Of a stretch of 43,889 bases of DNA, positions 1 to 7,283 are shown one piece after another. This stretch comes from Nocardia concava NBRC 100430 (GTDB lineage: Bacteria > Actinomycetota > Actinomycetes > Mycobacteriales > Mycobacteriaceae): contig NZ_BAFX01000194.1 in the NCBI RefSeq assembly GCF_000308815.1, positions 1-43,889 on the forward strand. The letters are read 5' to 3'. How positions within the stretch are numbered: position 1 is the first letter of the stretch; each line of letters opens with the position of its first letter. The position numbers and the translations under genes were made by a program. Under the pieces are notes generated by a model. The model worked only from the letters and a program-made list of their open reading frames with translations, did no database searches and was not told the origin of the DNA.

Positions 1-531
1 GTTCACGAGAAACACCGAGCCCCACCAGAAGTGGTCGAGCAGCACCCCGGCCAGCAGCGGTCCGGCCGCCAGCCCGACGCCGGCGGAGGTGGAGAAGAGC
101 CCGATCGCGGCCGCCCGATCCGGCCCGGTGAACGTCCAGGTGACGGTGGCCATGGTGCCGGGCATGATCAGCGCGCTGCCCACGCCCATGACGGCGCGCG
201 CGGCGATGAGCTGCCCCGGATCCCCGGCGTAGGCGGCCCAGATCGAGGAGAGGGCGAAGACGACCAGTCCGGTCGCCAGCACGCTGCGGTGTCCGAATCG
301 GTCGCCGAGCGCCCCGGCGGTGAACATCAGCGCGGCGAACACCAGCGTGTAGGACCCTGAAGCCCATTGCAGCTGAGCGGGATTCGCGCCCAGTCCGCGC
401 ACCGGATCGGCGAGCGTCTCGAGCGCGGTGGACAGGATGGTGTTGTCGATCCAGATCAACAGGGAGGAGAGCAGCAGTACCGAGAGAATCAGTCGCTGCC
501 GCGGTTTCGGCAGCGTCACAGGCGCGGTCAT
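1..531 (-). CDS. MFS transporter, DHA2-like drug exporter (partial, N-terminal part)
   Basis: About 177 N-terminal residues are present and the gene runs off the left edge. The protein starts MTAPVTLPKPRQ, followed by hydrophobic segments that read as the first five or so membrane helices. The loop after helix 2 carries the MFS signature GDRFGHR, and IWIDNTILSTAL in helix 1 is typical of EmrB/QacA-type proton antiporters. The ATG at 529-531 has GAAGG six bases upstream. It is divergent from a MarR regulator, the usual arrangement for a repressed efflux pump, with two palindromes between the genes. The substrate cannot be told. Family confidence is high; the DHA2 subfamily is moderate because only half the protein is visible. 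Confidence 0.85.
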   Translation of the reverse strand, partial: MTAPVTLPKPRQRLILSVLLLSSLLIWIDNTILSTALETLADPVRGLGANPAQLQWASGSYTLVFAALMFTAGALGDRFGHRSVLATGLVVFALSSIWAAYAGDPGQLIAARAVMGVGSALIMPGTMATVTWTFTGPDRAAAIGLFSTSAGVGLAAGPLLAGVLLDHFWWGSVFLVN

Positions 532-546
532 GGAAACCTTCGATAA

Positions 547-567
547 GATTGGTAGGAACCTGACGAT
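547..567. promoter_or_regulatory. Candidate MarR operator, site 2 (degenerate copy)
   Basis: Read on the minus strand this 21-mer matches 17 of 21 bases of the plus-strand sequence at 581-601, including the core GTCAGGT-CCT. It lies about 35 bp, roughly three helical turns, from site 1 and just upstream of the exporter start. The repressor-site role is inferred from position and repetition. Confidence 0.5.
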
Positions 568-581
568 CACGAGTGTGCCGA

Positions 582-601
582 ATTGTCAGGTACCTGTCAA
601 T
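582..601. promoter_or_regulatory. Candidate MarR operator, site 1, overlapping a -35 box
   Basis: ATTGTCAGGTACCTGTCAAT is a 20-bp inverted repeat with one mismatched pair. On the minus strand it contains TTGACA, a consensus -35 hexamer, with a weak -10-like CACACT 17 bp further on, directed at the MFS gene. A protein bound here would block exporter transcription and sit just before the MarR start at 622, which also suggests autoregulation. Confidence 0.6.
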
Positions 602-621
602 CTCTGGAAAGGGTGGTGCCG

Positions 622-1095
622 GTGAGCCGCGACGGTTCGGGTAGGTCCGCGCAGGCGTGGGAGGACGAATTCCATTGTGGCACAGGGGGGTCGCTGACCT
701 TCATGGTCCGCAAGGTGTGGCTGAGCATGCGCGCCTCGATCGGCGAGGTGCTGGCGGAGTTCAACCTCACCACCTCGCAGTACGCCATGCTGATGATGAC
801 CCAGGGCGAGCCCGGCATGTCGGTCTCGGAGATCGCCCGCGAGGTCGGCAGCACCCGCCAGGCCGCCAACGAACTGCTCGCCAACCTCGAACGTGACGGC
901 CTCATCGAACGTCGCCCGCACCCGACCGACCGCCGCACGCATCAGATCCACATCACCGAGGCGGGGCGGGCGCTCTACGTGAAGGTGCACGACCTGGTCG
1001 GCCGCCGTGAAGCCGAGCTGGAGGCCGGATTCAGCCCCGAGCAGCGGGTGGCCATCCGAGAATGGCTGAGCGGCATGGCGGAAGCCTGCCGCTGA
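622..1095 (+). CDS. MarR family transcriptional regulator
   Basis: A 157-aa MarR-type winged-helix repressor. The winged helix covers about residues 50-115: the recognition helix region STRQAANELLANLERDGLI is followed by wing residues ERRPHPTDRRTH, whose DRR motif is a MarR hallmark. N- and C-terminal helices would form the dimer. I chose the GTG at 622 because GGAAAGGG lies 8-10 bases upstream; in-frame GTG codons at 613 and 616 are possible. Starting further upstream would place the coding region over the palindromic operator. It faces the MFS exporter and probably controls it in response to a small, possibly phenolic, ligand; the ligand is unknown. Confidence 0.9.
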   Translation: MSRDGSGRSAQAWEDEFHCGTGGSLTFMVRKVWLSMRASIGEVLAEFNLTTSQYAMLMMTQGEPGMSVSEIAREVGSTRQAANELLANLERDGLIERRPHPTDRRTHQIHITEAGRALYVKVHDLVGRREAELEAGFSPEQRVAIREWLSGMAEACR

Positions 1096-1130
1096 TCCGT
1101 ATCCGGGTTCCGCGCGCGGAGCAAGCCGGA

Positions 1131-1145
1131 TTCCACGAGGTGGAA
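1131..1145. promoter_or_regulatory. Short inverted repeat upstream of the flavoprotein gene
   Basis: TTCCAC-GAG-GTGGAA, a perfect 6-bp inverted repeat with a 3-base spacer, lies in the 148-bp gap between the MarR gene and the AsfA-like gene. It could be an operator or a weak hairpin. Nothing else stands out in the gap. Confidence 0.25.
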
Positions 1146-1243
1146 AATTCCGCCGCCATCCGATCGCCGTGATTCGAACCCTTCGGCGGCATCGACCGGC
1201 CGACTTACCGTTCCGGACACCGACTCCCGTGAGGAACGTGCCG

Positions 1244-2833
1244 ATGAGCGAACCGTGGCAGATAAGTACCGACGTGCTGGTGATCGGCGGCGGCCCCGCC
1301 GCGTGCTGGGCGGCCGTACACGCCCGGGAAGCGGGCGCGGAGGTGGTGCTGGTGGACAAGGGCTATTGCGGAACCAGCGGCGCCACAGCGCCTTCGGGCA
1401 CCGGCGTATGGTATGTCGCCCCCGAGGCCACCGCCCGTGCCAAGGCCAAGGCCAGCCGTGAGGCGCTGGGCGGGCATCTGGCCGACCACTATTGGATGGA
1501 CCGCGTCCTGGATCAGACCTACGCGAACATGAACCGGCTCGCGGTCGAGGGCCGCTACCCGTTCCCCGTCGATCCGGCGACCGGTGAACAGCTGCGCACC
1601 GGCGTGCAGGGCCCGGAGTACATGCGGCGCATGCGCGCGTGGGTACAGCGGCTGGGCGTCCGGATCCTGGATCACTCACCGGCACTGGAACTTCTGGTCG
1701 ATGCCGACGGCGTGGTGCGGGGCGCGGCGGGATACCGGCGGCAGGCCGATCAGGACTACAAGGTGACGGCCGGGGCGGTGGTGCTGGCCACCGGCGGCTG
1801 CGCCTTCCTGTCTCGGGCGCTGGGCACCAACGTCGACACCGGTGACGGTGCGCTCATGGCCGCCGAGGCCGGGGCGCGCTTCTCGGGCATGGAGTTCTCC
1901 AACGCCTACGCCATCGTCCCCAAGGGCTCGACCATCACCAAGACCGCCTACTACGGCTACGCCACCTTCTTCCACGAGGACGGCCGGGTGCTCGAGGGCG
2001 CGGGCTCCACCAAGGGGCGTTCGGTGATCGCGCGAACCCTGTTGTCGGAGAAGGTGTTCGCGCAACTGGACCGCGCCGACGTGCAGGTGCAAGCCCAGAT
2101 GCGATTGGGGCAGCCCAACTTCTTCCTCCAGTTCGATCGCCGCGGCATCGACCCGTTCACCGACCGTTTCGAGGTTGATCTGCTGGCCGAGGGTACAGTG
2201 CGCGGCACCGGCGGTATCGATGTCATCGACGACGATTGCGCCACAACGGCTCCCGGCCTGTACGCGGCGGGCGACGCGGCGACGCGGGAACGGATCTGCG
2301 GCGGCTTCACCGGCGGTGGCAGCCACAATTCGGCCTGGGCCATGTCCTCCGGCAGCTGGGCGGGCCGGGGTGCGGCGGAGTTCGCACTGCGGTCGGGGCG
2401 GGTGGACGCGGCGGCCGTGCGCGGCGTGGGCCGGGTCGGATTGCGGCCCGAGGCAACGGAATCGGTGTCGGCGGAGGAGGTGGTGGCCGCCGCGCGGGGG
2501 GAGCTCATCCCGTTCGAGAAGAACTATCTGCGCCACGGTGATCGTCTTCGCCCCGCGTTGACCGCCCTCGACGAACTATGGCAGCGGGCCGCACAAGGTT
2601 TGGGCGGGTCGGGCGCGGACCGGGTCCGGTCCCGTCAGGCCGCCGCCATCACCGCCGTCGGCCGCCTGATGTACCGATCCACGCTGGCGCGCACCGAGAC
2701 TCGGGGCATGAGCAAGCGCGAGGATCATCCGGAACTGGACCCCACGCAGCACCATCACATCCTGTCCGGCGGCCAGGATCGGATCTGGATCGCGGCCGAA
2801 CCCGCCTCCGAAGCGCCCGCGGCGGTGGCGTGA
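1244..2833 (+). CDS. FAD-dependent oxidoreductase, AsfA-like (fumarate-reductase-type flavoprotein)
   Basis: A 529-aa flavoprotein of the succinate dehydrogenase/fumarate reductase/APS reductase alpha class. The FAD dinucleotide fold is at residues 10-40 (VLVIGGGPAACWAA, with acidic VDKG at the end of strand 2). A second FAD motif near the C-terminal third reads LYAAGDAATRERICGGFTGGG. The ATG at 1244 has GAGGAACG 6-13 bases upstream, so the longer upstream reading is not used. It overlaps the ferredoxin gene by one base (TGATG), so the two are translationally coupled and probably form one complex in which electrons pass between FAD and two Fe-S clusters. The pairing resembles AprAB and, by size, AsfAB, implicated in arylsulfonate use in Pseudomonas. 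The AsfA role is an inference; no substrate can be read from the sequence. Confidence 0.75.
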   Translation: MSEPWQISTDVLVIGGGPAACWAAVHAREAGAEVVLVDKGYCGTSGATAPSGTGVWYVAPEATARAKAKASREALGGHLADHYWMDRVLDQTYANMNRLAVEGRYPFPVDPATGEQLRTGVQGPEYMRRMRAWVQRLGVRILDHSPALELLVDADGVVRGAAGYRRQADQDYKVTAGAVVLATGGCAFLSRALGTNVDTGDGALMAAEAGARFSGMEFSNAYAIVPKGSTITKTAYYGYATFFHEDGRVLEGAGSTKGRSVIARTLLSEKVFAQLDRADVQVQAQMRLGQPNFFLQFDRRGIDPFTDRFEVDLLAEGTVRGTGGIDVIDDDCATTAPGLYAAGDAATRERICGGFTGGGSHNSAWAMSSGSWAGRGAAEFALRSGRVDAAAVRGVGRVGLRPEATESVSAEEVVAAARGELIPFEKNYLRHGDRLRPALTALDELWQRAAQGLGGSGADRVRSRQAAAITAVGRLMYRSTLARTETRGMSKREDHPELDPTQHHHILSGGQDRIWIAAEPASEAPAAVA

Positions 2834-3195
2834 TGATCGAGATGATCCGCGCGGACGACTGCATCGCCTGCGACAAGTGCGTCGACGTCTGCCCCACCGA
2901 CGTCTTCGACCGCACCGACAGCGGAATACCGCTCATCGCAAGGCAATCCGACTGCCAGACCTGCTTCATGTGCGAGGCATACTGCCCGGTCGACGCCCTC
3001 TACGTCGCCCCCGATGCCACCCCGCTGGCCGACCGCGACGCCATCCCGGAAGCCCATATCGGCCGCTACCGAGAGCAACTCGGCTGGGGGAAGGGCCGCA
3101 CGCCGGGCAGCCTGCTGGCAGTAGGCCCGAGCCTCCCGCACGGCGCACCGCCACCACGCTTGATCGAACTTGAGCCCTCCGGACCGATTCGCTGA
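2833..3195 (+). CDS. Dicluster [4Fe-4S] ferredoxin, AsfB/AprB-like
   Basis: A 120-aa ferredoxin with two perfect CxxCxxCxxxCP motifs: cysteines 10, 13, 16, 20 and 41, 44, 47, 51. Each would bind one [4Fe-4S] cluster. The spacing between the motifs resembles the small subunit of APS reductase and AsfB rather than short clostridial ferredoxins. The tail after residue 60 is hydrophilic and then proline-rich. The start overlaps the flavoprotein stop (TGATG), so the two products are made together and this is the likely electron carrier for that enzyme. Confidence 0.85.
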   Translation: MIEMIRADDCIACDKCVDVCPTDVFDRTDSGIPLIARQSDCQTCFMCEAYCPVDALYVAPDATPLADRDAIPEAHIGRYREQLGWGKGRTPGSLLAVGPSLPHGAPPPRLIELEPSGPIR

Positions 3196-3297
3196 TACCT
3201 CATCGCCGCTACCGATAGCTGTCGACTATCGGTGGCGGCGATGCAATAGATGCTGAGACGTCGATCAATACGTGCGGCGCTGTGATTGATGCCGCTC

Positions 3298-3372
3298 CGT
3301 CATTCCGGCGTGCTTTTGGCCGGAATCCACACCGTTGCAGTGGATCCCGGCCAAAAGCACGCCGGGATGACG
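3298..3372. repeat. REP-like long inverted repeat (33-bp arms)
   Basis: Arms at 3298-3330 and 3340-3372 are complementary at 31 of 33 positions, and both mismatches would be G-U pairs in RNA. The loop is nine bases (3331-3339). It lies 103 bp after the ferredoxin stop and on the 3' side of the convergent PucR gene, so it may end transcription from either side. The arm (containing CCGGCGTGCTTTTGGCCGG) looks like a dispersed actinobacterial REP-type unit, which one window cannot confirm. The rest of the 238-bp gap holds a shorter TAGCTGTCGACTATCGG inverted repeat near 3216 and no gene. Confidence 0.8.
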
Positions 3373-3426
3373 AGGATGCGCGCCGGGATGACGAGGATGC
3401 GCGCCTGGATGACGAGGATGTTCGCC
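3364..3426. repeat. Three tandem 21-bp repeats
   Basis: Copies at 3364-3384 and 3385-3405 are identical; 3406-3426 differs at four positions. Each contains GATGACGAGGATG. The first copy begins inside the right arm of the REP-like repeat, so the array looks like expansion of the end of that element. It stops eight bases before the PucR stop codon. There are no spacers, so it is not a CRISPR array. Confidence 0.85.
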
Positions 3427-3433
3427 TGTGCGG

Positions 3434-4951
3434 TCAGCGAAGGGCGAGGGCGAGGAAGAAGTCGACGCGATCTTCCAGGCGCGACAGGTCGCGGTTGGTG
3501 AGTTCCTCGATGCGCTGGATGCGGTAGCGCAGTGTATTGACGTGCAGATGAAGCAGATCCGCGCACTTGGTCCAGGAGCCGGAGACCTCGAGGAAGGTCT
3601 CCAGGGTGTGCACGAGATCGGCCCGGTTGTCCTGGTCGTAGACGCGCAGCGGGTCGAGCAGGCGGACGCGGAACATCCGGCGGACCTCGTCGGGGACGCT
3701 GGCCAGCAGCAGCATGTGGGTGGCCAGCTCGTCGTGGCGGACCACGCTGGTGGGCTGCTGGCGTTCGGCGGCCATCCGGCGTGCGTAGCGGGCCTCCTCG
3801 ACCGCGCCGCGCAGACCCTCGCCGTCGACCGCGCCACTGATGCCGACCGATAGTCGACTCTGCTGCAGACCCGGTTCCAGGGCCTCGATCGCGCGATGGA
3901 TGTGGTCGTCGAGCGCCTGCTCATCACCCAGGGCGACCAGCAGAATCACCTCGCCGTCGACCACGCCGATGGCCGGGCCGCGCCCGGAGAGAATCTCACG
4001 CAGCACCGAGCGCAGCTCGCCCGGGCGCACGGCACCCGAATCCGCGGTGGCCGCCACCGCGAGATAGCGGTCCGACAGACCCAATCCGGTGAGTTCCAGC
4101 CGGGAGATGATGTCGGCCGGCTTGGCGTCGGACATGATCAGCTCGATCAGTTCCTGCGCGAGCCGCCCTTCGGCGCTCTGCCGATCGTCCAACCGCGCCC
4201 GCTCGAGCGAGACGACCGCGGCCAGCTCGCCGATCAGCGCCCGCCGGTCCTCCGGCCAGTCCTTGTAATCACTCTCGAAGACCAGGAACCAGTCCGCGAT
4301 CCGCGAGGTCCCATCGGCATCCACCGCGAACAGCGAGTACCGCACCTGGCTGTGGGAAAGCACATGCGGCAGCCGCTTCGCGCCCAGGAACGCCGATCGC
4401 ACCTGGTCGGGCAGGTCGCGCGTGGGCCCGGCGACCACGCGCCCGAGCGACGACACCACCCAGCAGCGCGTGCCAAGCGTGCGATGCACGAGATCCAGCA
4501 CCGAGTCGAGGCCACCGCCGGACACCAACTGCCGGTGCCGGTCCAGAATCGCGCTCAGATCCGCGGCCCGCCCGGAGGACAGCCGCCGGTTGATCTGCTC
4601 GGTGACCGTGGCGAACGCGATCTCCTCTTCGACCTCGAAGAGCGGGATTCGGTGTTTCTTACAAGCGTCGATCAAATCCTGCGGCGATTCGCCGAACAGG
4701 GCACTGCCCGCCGCGACCGCCGCCACCCGCGCCTTCGCGAGATTGCTGACGAATTGCTCGCTGTCCTGGGGTTGGGTGCGCCATTGCAGGCCGGTTAGGA
4801 CGAACTCACCGCCGGAGAGGTATCGGCTGGGATCTAGCATGTCGGTAGTTACTACCCAGCGTACGAAACGGTCGAGCTCGTCCTCTCCGGTGACGAGCCG
4901 CAGGCCCAGGTCGCTCATGGTCAGCAGGGAACGTAACCGCATTTTTCCCAC
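3434..4951 (-). CDS. PucR family transcriptional regulator (purine cluster)
   Basis: A 505-aa PucR-type regulator. The N-terminal purine-catabolism-regulator domain covers about residues 1-130 (motifs RWVVTTDMLDPSRYLSGGE and GIPLFEV-like RIPLFEVEEE). A GGDEF-like middle region follows, then the C-terminal PucR helix-turn-helix at about 458-490 (WTKCADLLHLHVNTLRYRIQ). It diverges from uraD across a 155-bp gap holding a palindrome, so it most likely controls the purine/ureide genes to its right. Known PucR proteins respond to purine breakdown intermediates such as allantoin; the effector here is not known. A second ATG at codon 4 is an alternative start. Confidence 0.85.
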   Translation of the reverse strand: MGKMRLRSLLTMSDLGLRLVTGEDELDRFVRWVVTTDMLDPSRYLSGGEFVLTGLQWRTQPQDSEQFVSNLAKARVAAVAAGSALFGESPQDLIDACKKHRIPLFEVEEEIAFATVTEQINRRLSSGRAADLSAILDRHRQLVSGGGLDSVLDLVHRTLGTRCWVVSSLGRVVAGPTRDLPDQVRSAFLGAKRLPHVLSHSQVRYSLFAVDADGTSRIADWFLVFESDYKDWPEDRRALIGELAAVVSLERARLDDRQSAEGRLAQELIELIMSDAKPADIISRLELTGLGLSDRYLAVAATADSGAVRPGELRSVLREILSGRGPAIGVVDGEVILLVALGDEQALDDHIHRAIEALEPGLQQSRLSVGISGAVDGEGLRGAVEEARYARRMAAERQQPTSVVRHDELATHMLLLASVPDEVRRMFRVRLLDPLRVYDQDNRADLVHTLETFLEVSGSWTKCADLLHLHVNTLRYRIQRIEELTNRDLSRLEDRVDFFLALALR

Positions 4952-5007
4952 GCTAACAGTCGGTGACGCCCGGGTTACCGAACTTGGATGTAACTACAAA
5001 CGAGTCC

Positions 5008-5025
5008 CTGTGTTCCAGGACACAG
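5008..5025. promoter_or_regulatory. Candidate PucR operator in the pucR-uraD intergenic region
   Basis: CTGTGTTCCAGGACACAG is an imperfect inverted repeat (CTGTGT-TCC/GGA-CACAG with one extra T). It lies between the two divergent starts (4951 and 5107), about 80 bp ahead of uraD. The location suits an operator for the flanking PucR protein. It does not obviously match the Bacillus PucR box, so the assignment rests on position and symmetry only. Confidence 0.4.
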
Positions 5026-5106
5026 ATTCGGATGTCTCGTCCTTTCGGGGGTGAGCACCGGACGGGTTAGGTAGTGGAAACACGCCAATGAGGGTTTGGA
5101 GGTCGG

Positions 5107-5622
5107 ATGTCGAGTCGCCTGGAATGGCTCGGTTCGCTGTCCCTGGAGGACGCGGAAGCCCAGTTGCTGACCTGCAACGCTTCCCGTGCCTGGGCCCGCA
5201 AGATGGTCGCGAACCGCCCTTACACCGACGATGCGAGCCTGCTGGCCGCCGCGGTGTCCGGGGTCACGGAGCTGTCGTGGTCCGACATCGAGGAAGCGCT
5301 CTCGGCGCACCCGCGCATCGGTGAGCGCACCGCCGCCAAGCACCAGTCCGAGCAAGAGGCCAAGTGGTCCGCCGACGAGCAATCCGGCACGACCGACGCC
5401 GACGCGCAGATCAAGGCGGAACTCGCGGCCGGCAACGTGGCCTACGAAGAACGCTTCGGCCATGTCTTCCTGATCCGCGCCGCGGGTCGGAGCGCCGCCG
5501 AGATGCTGTCCGAACTCCGGATCCGCCTGGGCAATTCGATTCCCGACGAGCAGCTGGTCGTCCGGCGCGAACTGGCCGACATCACCGGCCTGCGCGTCCG
5601 GAAGCTGCTGGACTGTCAGTAA
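5107..5622 (+). CDS. uraD: OHCU decarboxylase (2-oxo-4-hydroxy-4-carboxy-5-ureidoimidazoline decarboxylase)
   Basis: A 171-aa protein, the normal length for UraD. It decarboxylates OHCU, the product of 5-hydroxyisourate hydrolysis, giving S-allantoin. The family motif HPRIGER is at residues 68-74 and contains the catalytic histidine. Downstream YEERFGHVFLIRAAGRSAAEML matches the conserved F-G-x-x-F-x-I-x-A-x-G segment. The ATG has a GGAGGTCGG site just upstream. It is first in a plus-strand run and is followed 11 bases later by the amidohydrolase. The preceding enzymes (urate oxidase, HIU hydrolase) are not beside it, so either they lie elsewhere or this cluster was rearranged. Confidence 0.92.
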   Translation: MSSRLEWLGSLSLEDAEAQLLTCNASRAWARKMVANRPYTDDASLLAAAVSGVTELSWSDIEEALSAHPRIGERTAAKHQSEQEAKWSADEQSGTTDADAQIKAELAAGNVAYEERFGHVFLIRAAGRSAAEMLSELRIRLGNSIPDEQLVVRRELADITGLRVRKLLDCQ

Positions 5623-5633
5623 GAGGATCGAAC

Positions 5634-6986
5634 GTGACCAAGCTCGTTATCGAGAACGCTTATATCGCACCGGTTGTCGGTGACGAGATCCCGAACGGTT
5701 ATCTGATCGTCGGTGACGACGGTCGGATCGAAGGCCTCGGCGCGGGACCGGCGCCGATGGTGGTGGGTGCTGAACGCCTCTCCGGCACCGGTTGCCTGGT
5801 GACCCCGGGCCTGGTGAATACCCACCACCACCTCTACCAGTGGGCCACCCAGGGCCTGTTCCAGGACGCCACCCTGTTCGAGTGGCTGACCGGGCTGTAC
5901 CGCCTATGGGCGACCATGGACGCCGAGATCGTGCACGGCGCGGCCACCGCGGGCCTGGGCTGGCTGGCGCTGACCGGCACCACCACCTCCACCGATCACC
6001 ACTACATCTTCCCCAAGGGGCGCGGTGACGTGTTCGAGGCGGAGGTGCGGGCGGCGCGCGAGATCGGCCTGCGCTTCCACCCCTGCCGCGGCTCCATGGA
6101 CCGCGGGCAGTCGCAGGGCGGTCTGCCGCCGGACGAGGTGGTGGAGAATCGCGACGAAATCCTGTCCAGCACAGAGGAAATCATTCGTAAGTACCACGAC
6201 CCGTCGTTCGATTCCATGCTGCGCGTGGCTGTCGCCCCCTGCTCGCCGTTCTCGGTGTCGGAGGGTTTGATGGTCGAGTCTGCCGCGCTGGCCCGGCAGC
6301 ATGGTGTCCGCCTGCACACCCACCTCGCCGAGACCCTCGACGAGGAAGAGCACTGCATCGAGCAGATGGGTTGCACGCCTGTCGAATACATGGAGAAGCT
6401 GGGCTGGCTCGGCGAGGACGTGTGGTTCGCGCATGCGGTGCATCTGCACGACAAGGACATCGCGGCGTTCGCGAAGACCGGTACCGGTTCCGCGCACTGC
6501 CCGACGTCGAATGCCCGCCTGGGCGCGGGGATCGCGCGGGTCACCGATCTGCTCGCGGCCGGTGCTCCGGTCGGCCTGGGTGTGGACGGCGCGGCCTCGG
6601 CCGAGCTGACCTCGATGGCGGGGGAGATGCGCCAGGCGCTGCTGTTCCAGCGCGCCGTGCACGGCCCCCGAGCCCTGACCGCCCGCCAGGCGCTGGAGGT
6701 CGGCACGCTCGGCGGCGCCCGAAACCTGGGCCGTCACAACGAGATCGGCTCGCTCGAGGTCGGAAAACTGGCCGATATCGCGGTCTGGCGTGTGGACGGT
6801 TTCCGTGCCGCTCTCGAAGACCCGGTGTGCGCGTTGGTGTTCGGTCCGCAGCCCCCGCTCGCCCGGTTGCTCGTCGGTGGCAACACCGTCGTGGAGAACG
6901 ACGAGCTGAAGACCATGCCGCACGACGCGGTCGCGCAGGCCGGCGTCGACGCCAATCGGCGAATCATGCGACAGGAGAACCGATGA
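5634..6986 (+). CDS. 8-oxoguanine deaminase-like amidohydrolase
   Basis: A 450-aa amidohydrolase of the SsnA/AtzC/guanine-deaminase branch. Metal-site residues are visible: NTHHH (H64-H66) after strand 1, LHTHLAET, the AHAVHLHD histidine, HCPTSN, and the aspartate in GLGVDGAAS. The set fits a single-zinc aminohydrolase that converts a purine amine to an oxo group, for example 8-oxoguanine to urate. That would feed urate into the pathway in which UraD acts. The GTG start at 5634 follows AGAGGA by seven bases; the longer upstream reading only overlaps uraD in another frame. Close relatives act on other N-heterocycles, so substrate is inferred from family and context. Confidence 0.8.
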   Translation: MTKLVIENAYIAPVVGDEIPNGYLIVGDDGRIEGLGAGPAPMVVGAERLSGTGCLVTPGLVNTHHHLYQWATQGLFQDATLFEWLTGLYRLWATMDAEIVHGAATAGLGWLALTGTTTSTDHHYIFPKGRGDVFEAEVRAAREIGLRFHPCRGSMDRGQSQGGLPPDEVVENRDEILSSTEEIIRKYHDPSFDSMLRVAVAPCSPFSVSEGLMVESAALARQHGVRLHTHLAETLDEEEHCIEQMGCTPVEYMEKLGWLGEDVWFAHAVHLHDKDIAAFAKTGTGSAHCPTSNARLGAGIARVTDLLAAGAPVGLGVDGAASAELTSMAGEMRQALLFQRAVHGPRALTARQALEVGTLGGARNLGRHNEIGSLEVGKLADIAVWRVDGFRAALEDPVCALVFGPQPPLARLLVGGNTVVENDELKTMPHDAVAQAGVDANRRIMRQENR

Positions 6987-7105
6987 CGTTCTGGTAGAAC
7001 CCACAATCCTCGATCTACCCGCAGTACCGGAGAACCACCCACGCTCTCCTGCAACACCTGCGATCGCCGCAGCGATTCGCGATGCCTGCCGCACGCGGGG
7101 CGGCA

Positions 7106-7130
7106 CCGGGAACATCACCCTTGTTCCCGG
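7106..7130 (+). terminator. Hairpin after the amidohydrolase gene
   Basis: Perfect 9-bp stem CCGGGAACA/TGTTCCCGG with a 7-base loop, 120 bp after the amidohydrolase stop and 154 bp before the permease start. No T-run follows, so it may be an attenuator or processing site rather than a strong terminator. The 297-bp gap (6987-7283) has no convincing gene and no recognisable purine riboswitch core. Confidence 0.4.
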
Positions 7131-7283
7131 AAGTCCGGACGACAGCATCCGGAAAAGTTGATTAACAGGGGCAAGTCCGCATTCGCGGTAAGGACCCCAC
7201 AACAAGCATCACCGAATCCGAGGCCCGGGAAATCCCCCAGCACCCCCGCGCCAAAGGTCGGCTACGCCCATAGGAGGGCAGCC

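Noticed and set aside
1171..1181. GATTCGAACCC resembles a tRNA T-loop on the minus strand
   Set aside because: The flanking bases do not form a T-stem, and no acceptor, D or anticodon arm can be built around it.
3364..3426. Tandem 21-bp repeats as a CRISPR array
   Set aside because: The units abut with no spacers and there are no cas genes.
6983..6997. ATGACGTTCTGGTAG overlapping the amidohydrolase stop
   Set aside because: It would encode only four residues. It could be a remnant of a coupled downstream gene, but nothing in the following bases supports one.
6987..7283. Purine riboswitch ahead of the AzgA-type permease
   Set aside because: The gap has no recognisable three-way junction core or paired loops of a purine aptamer; only a 9-bp hairpin is clear.
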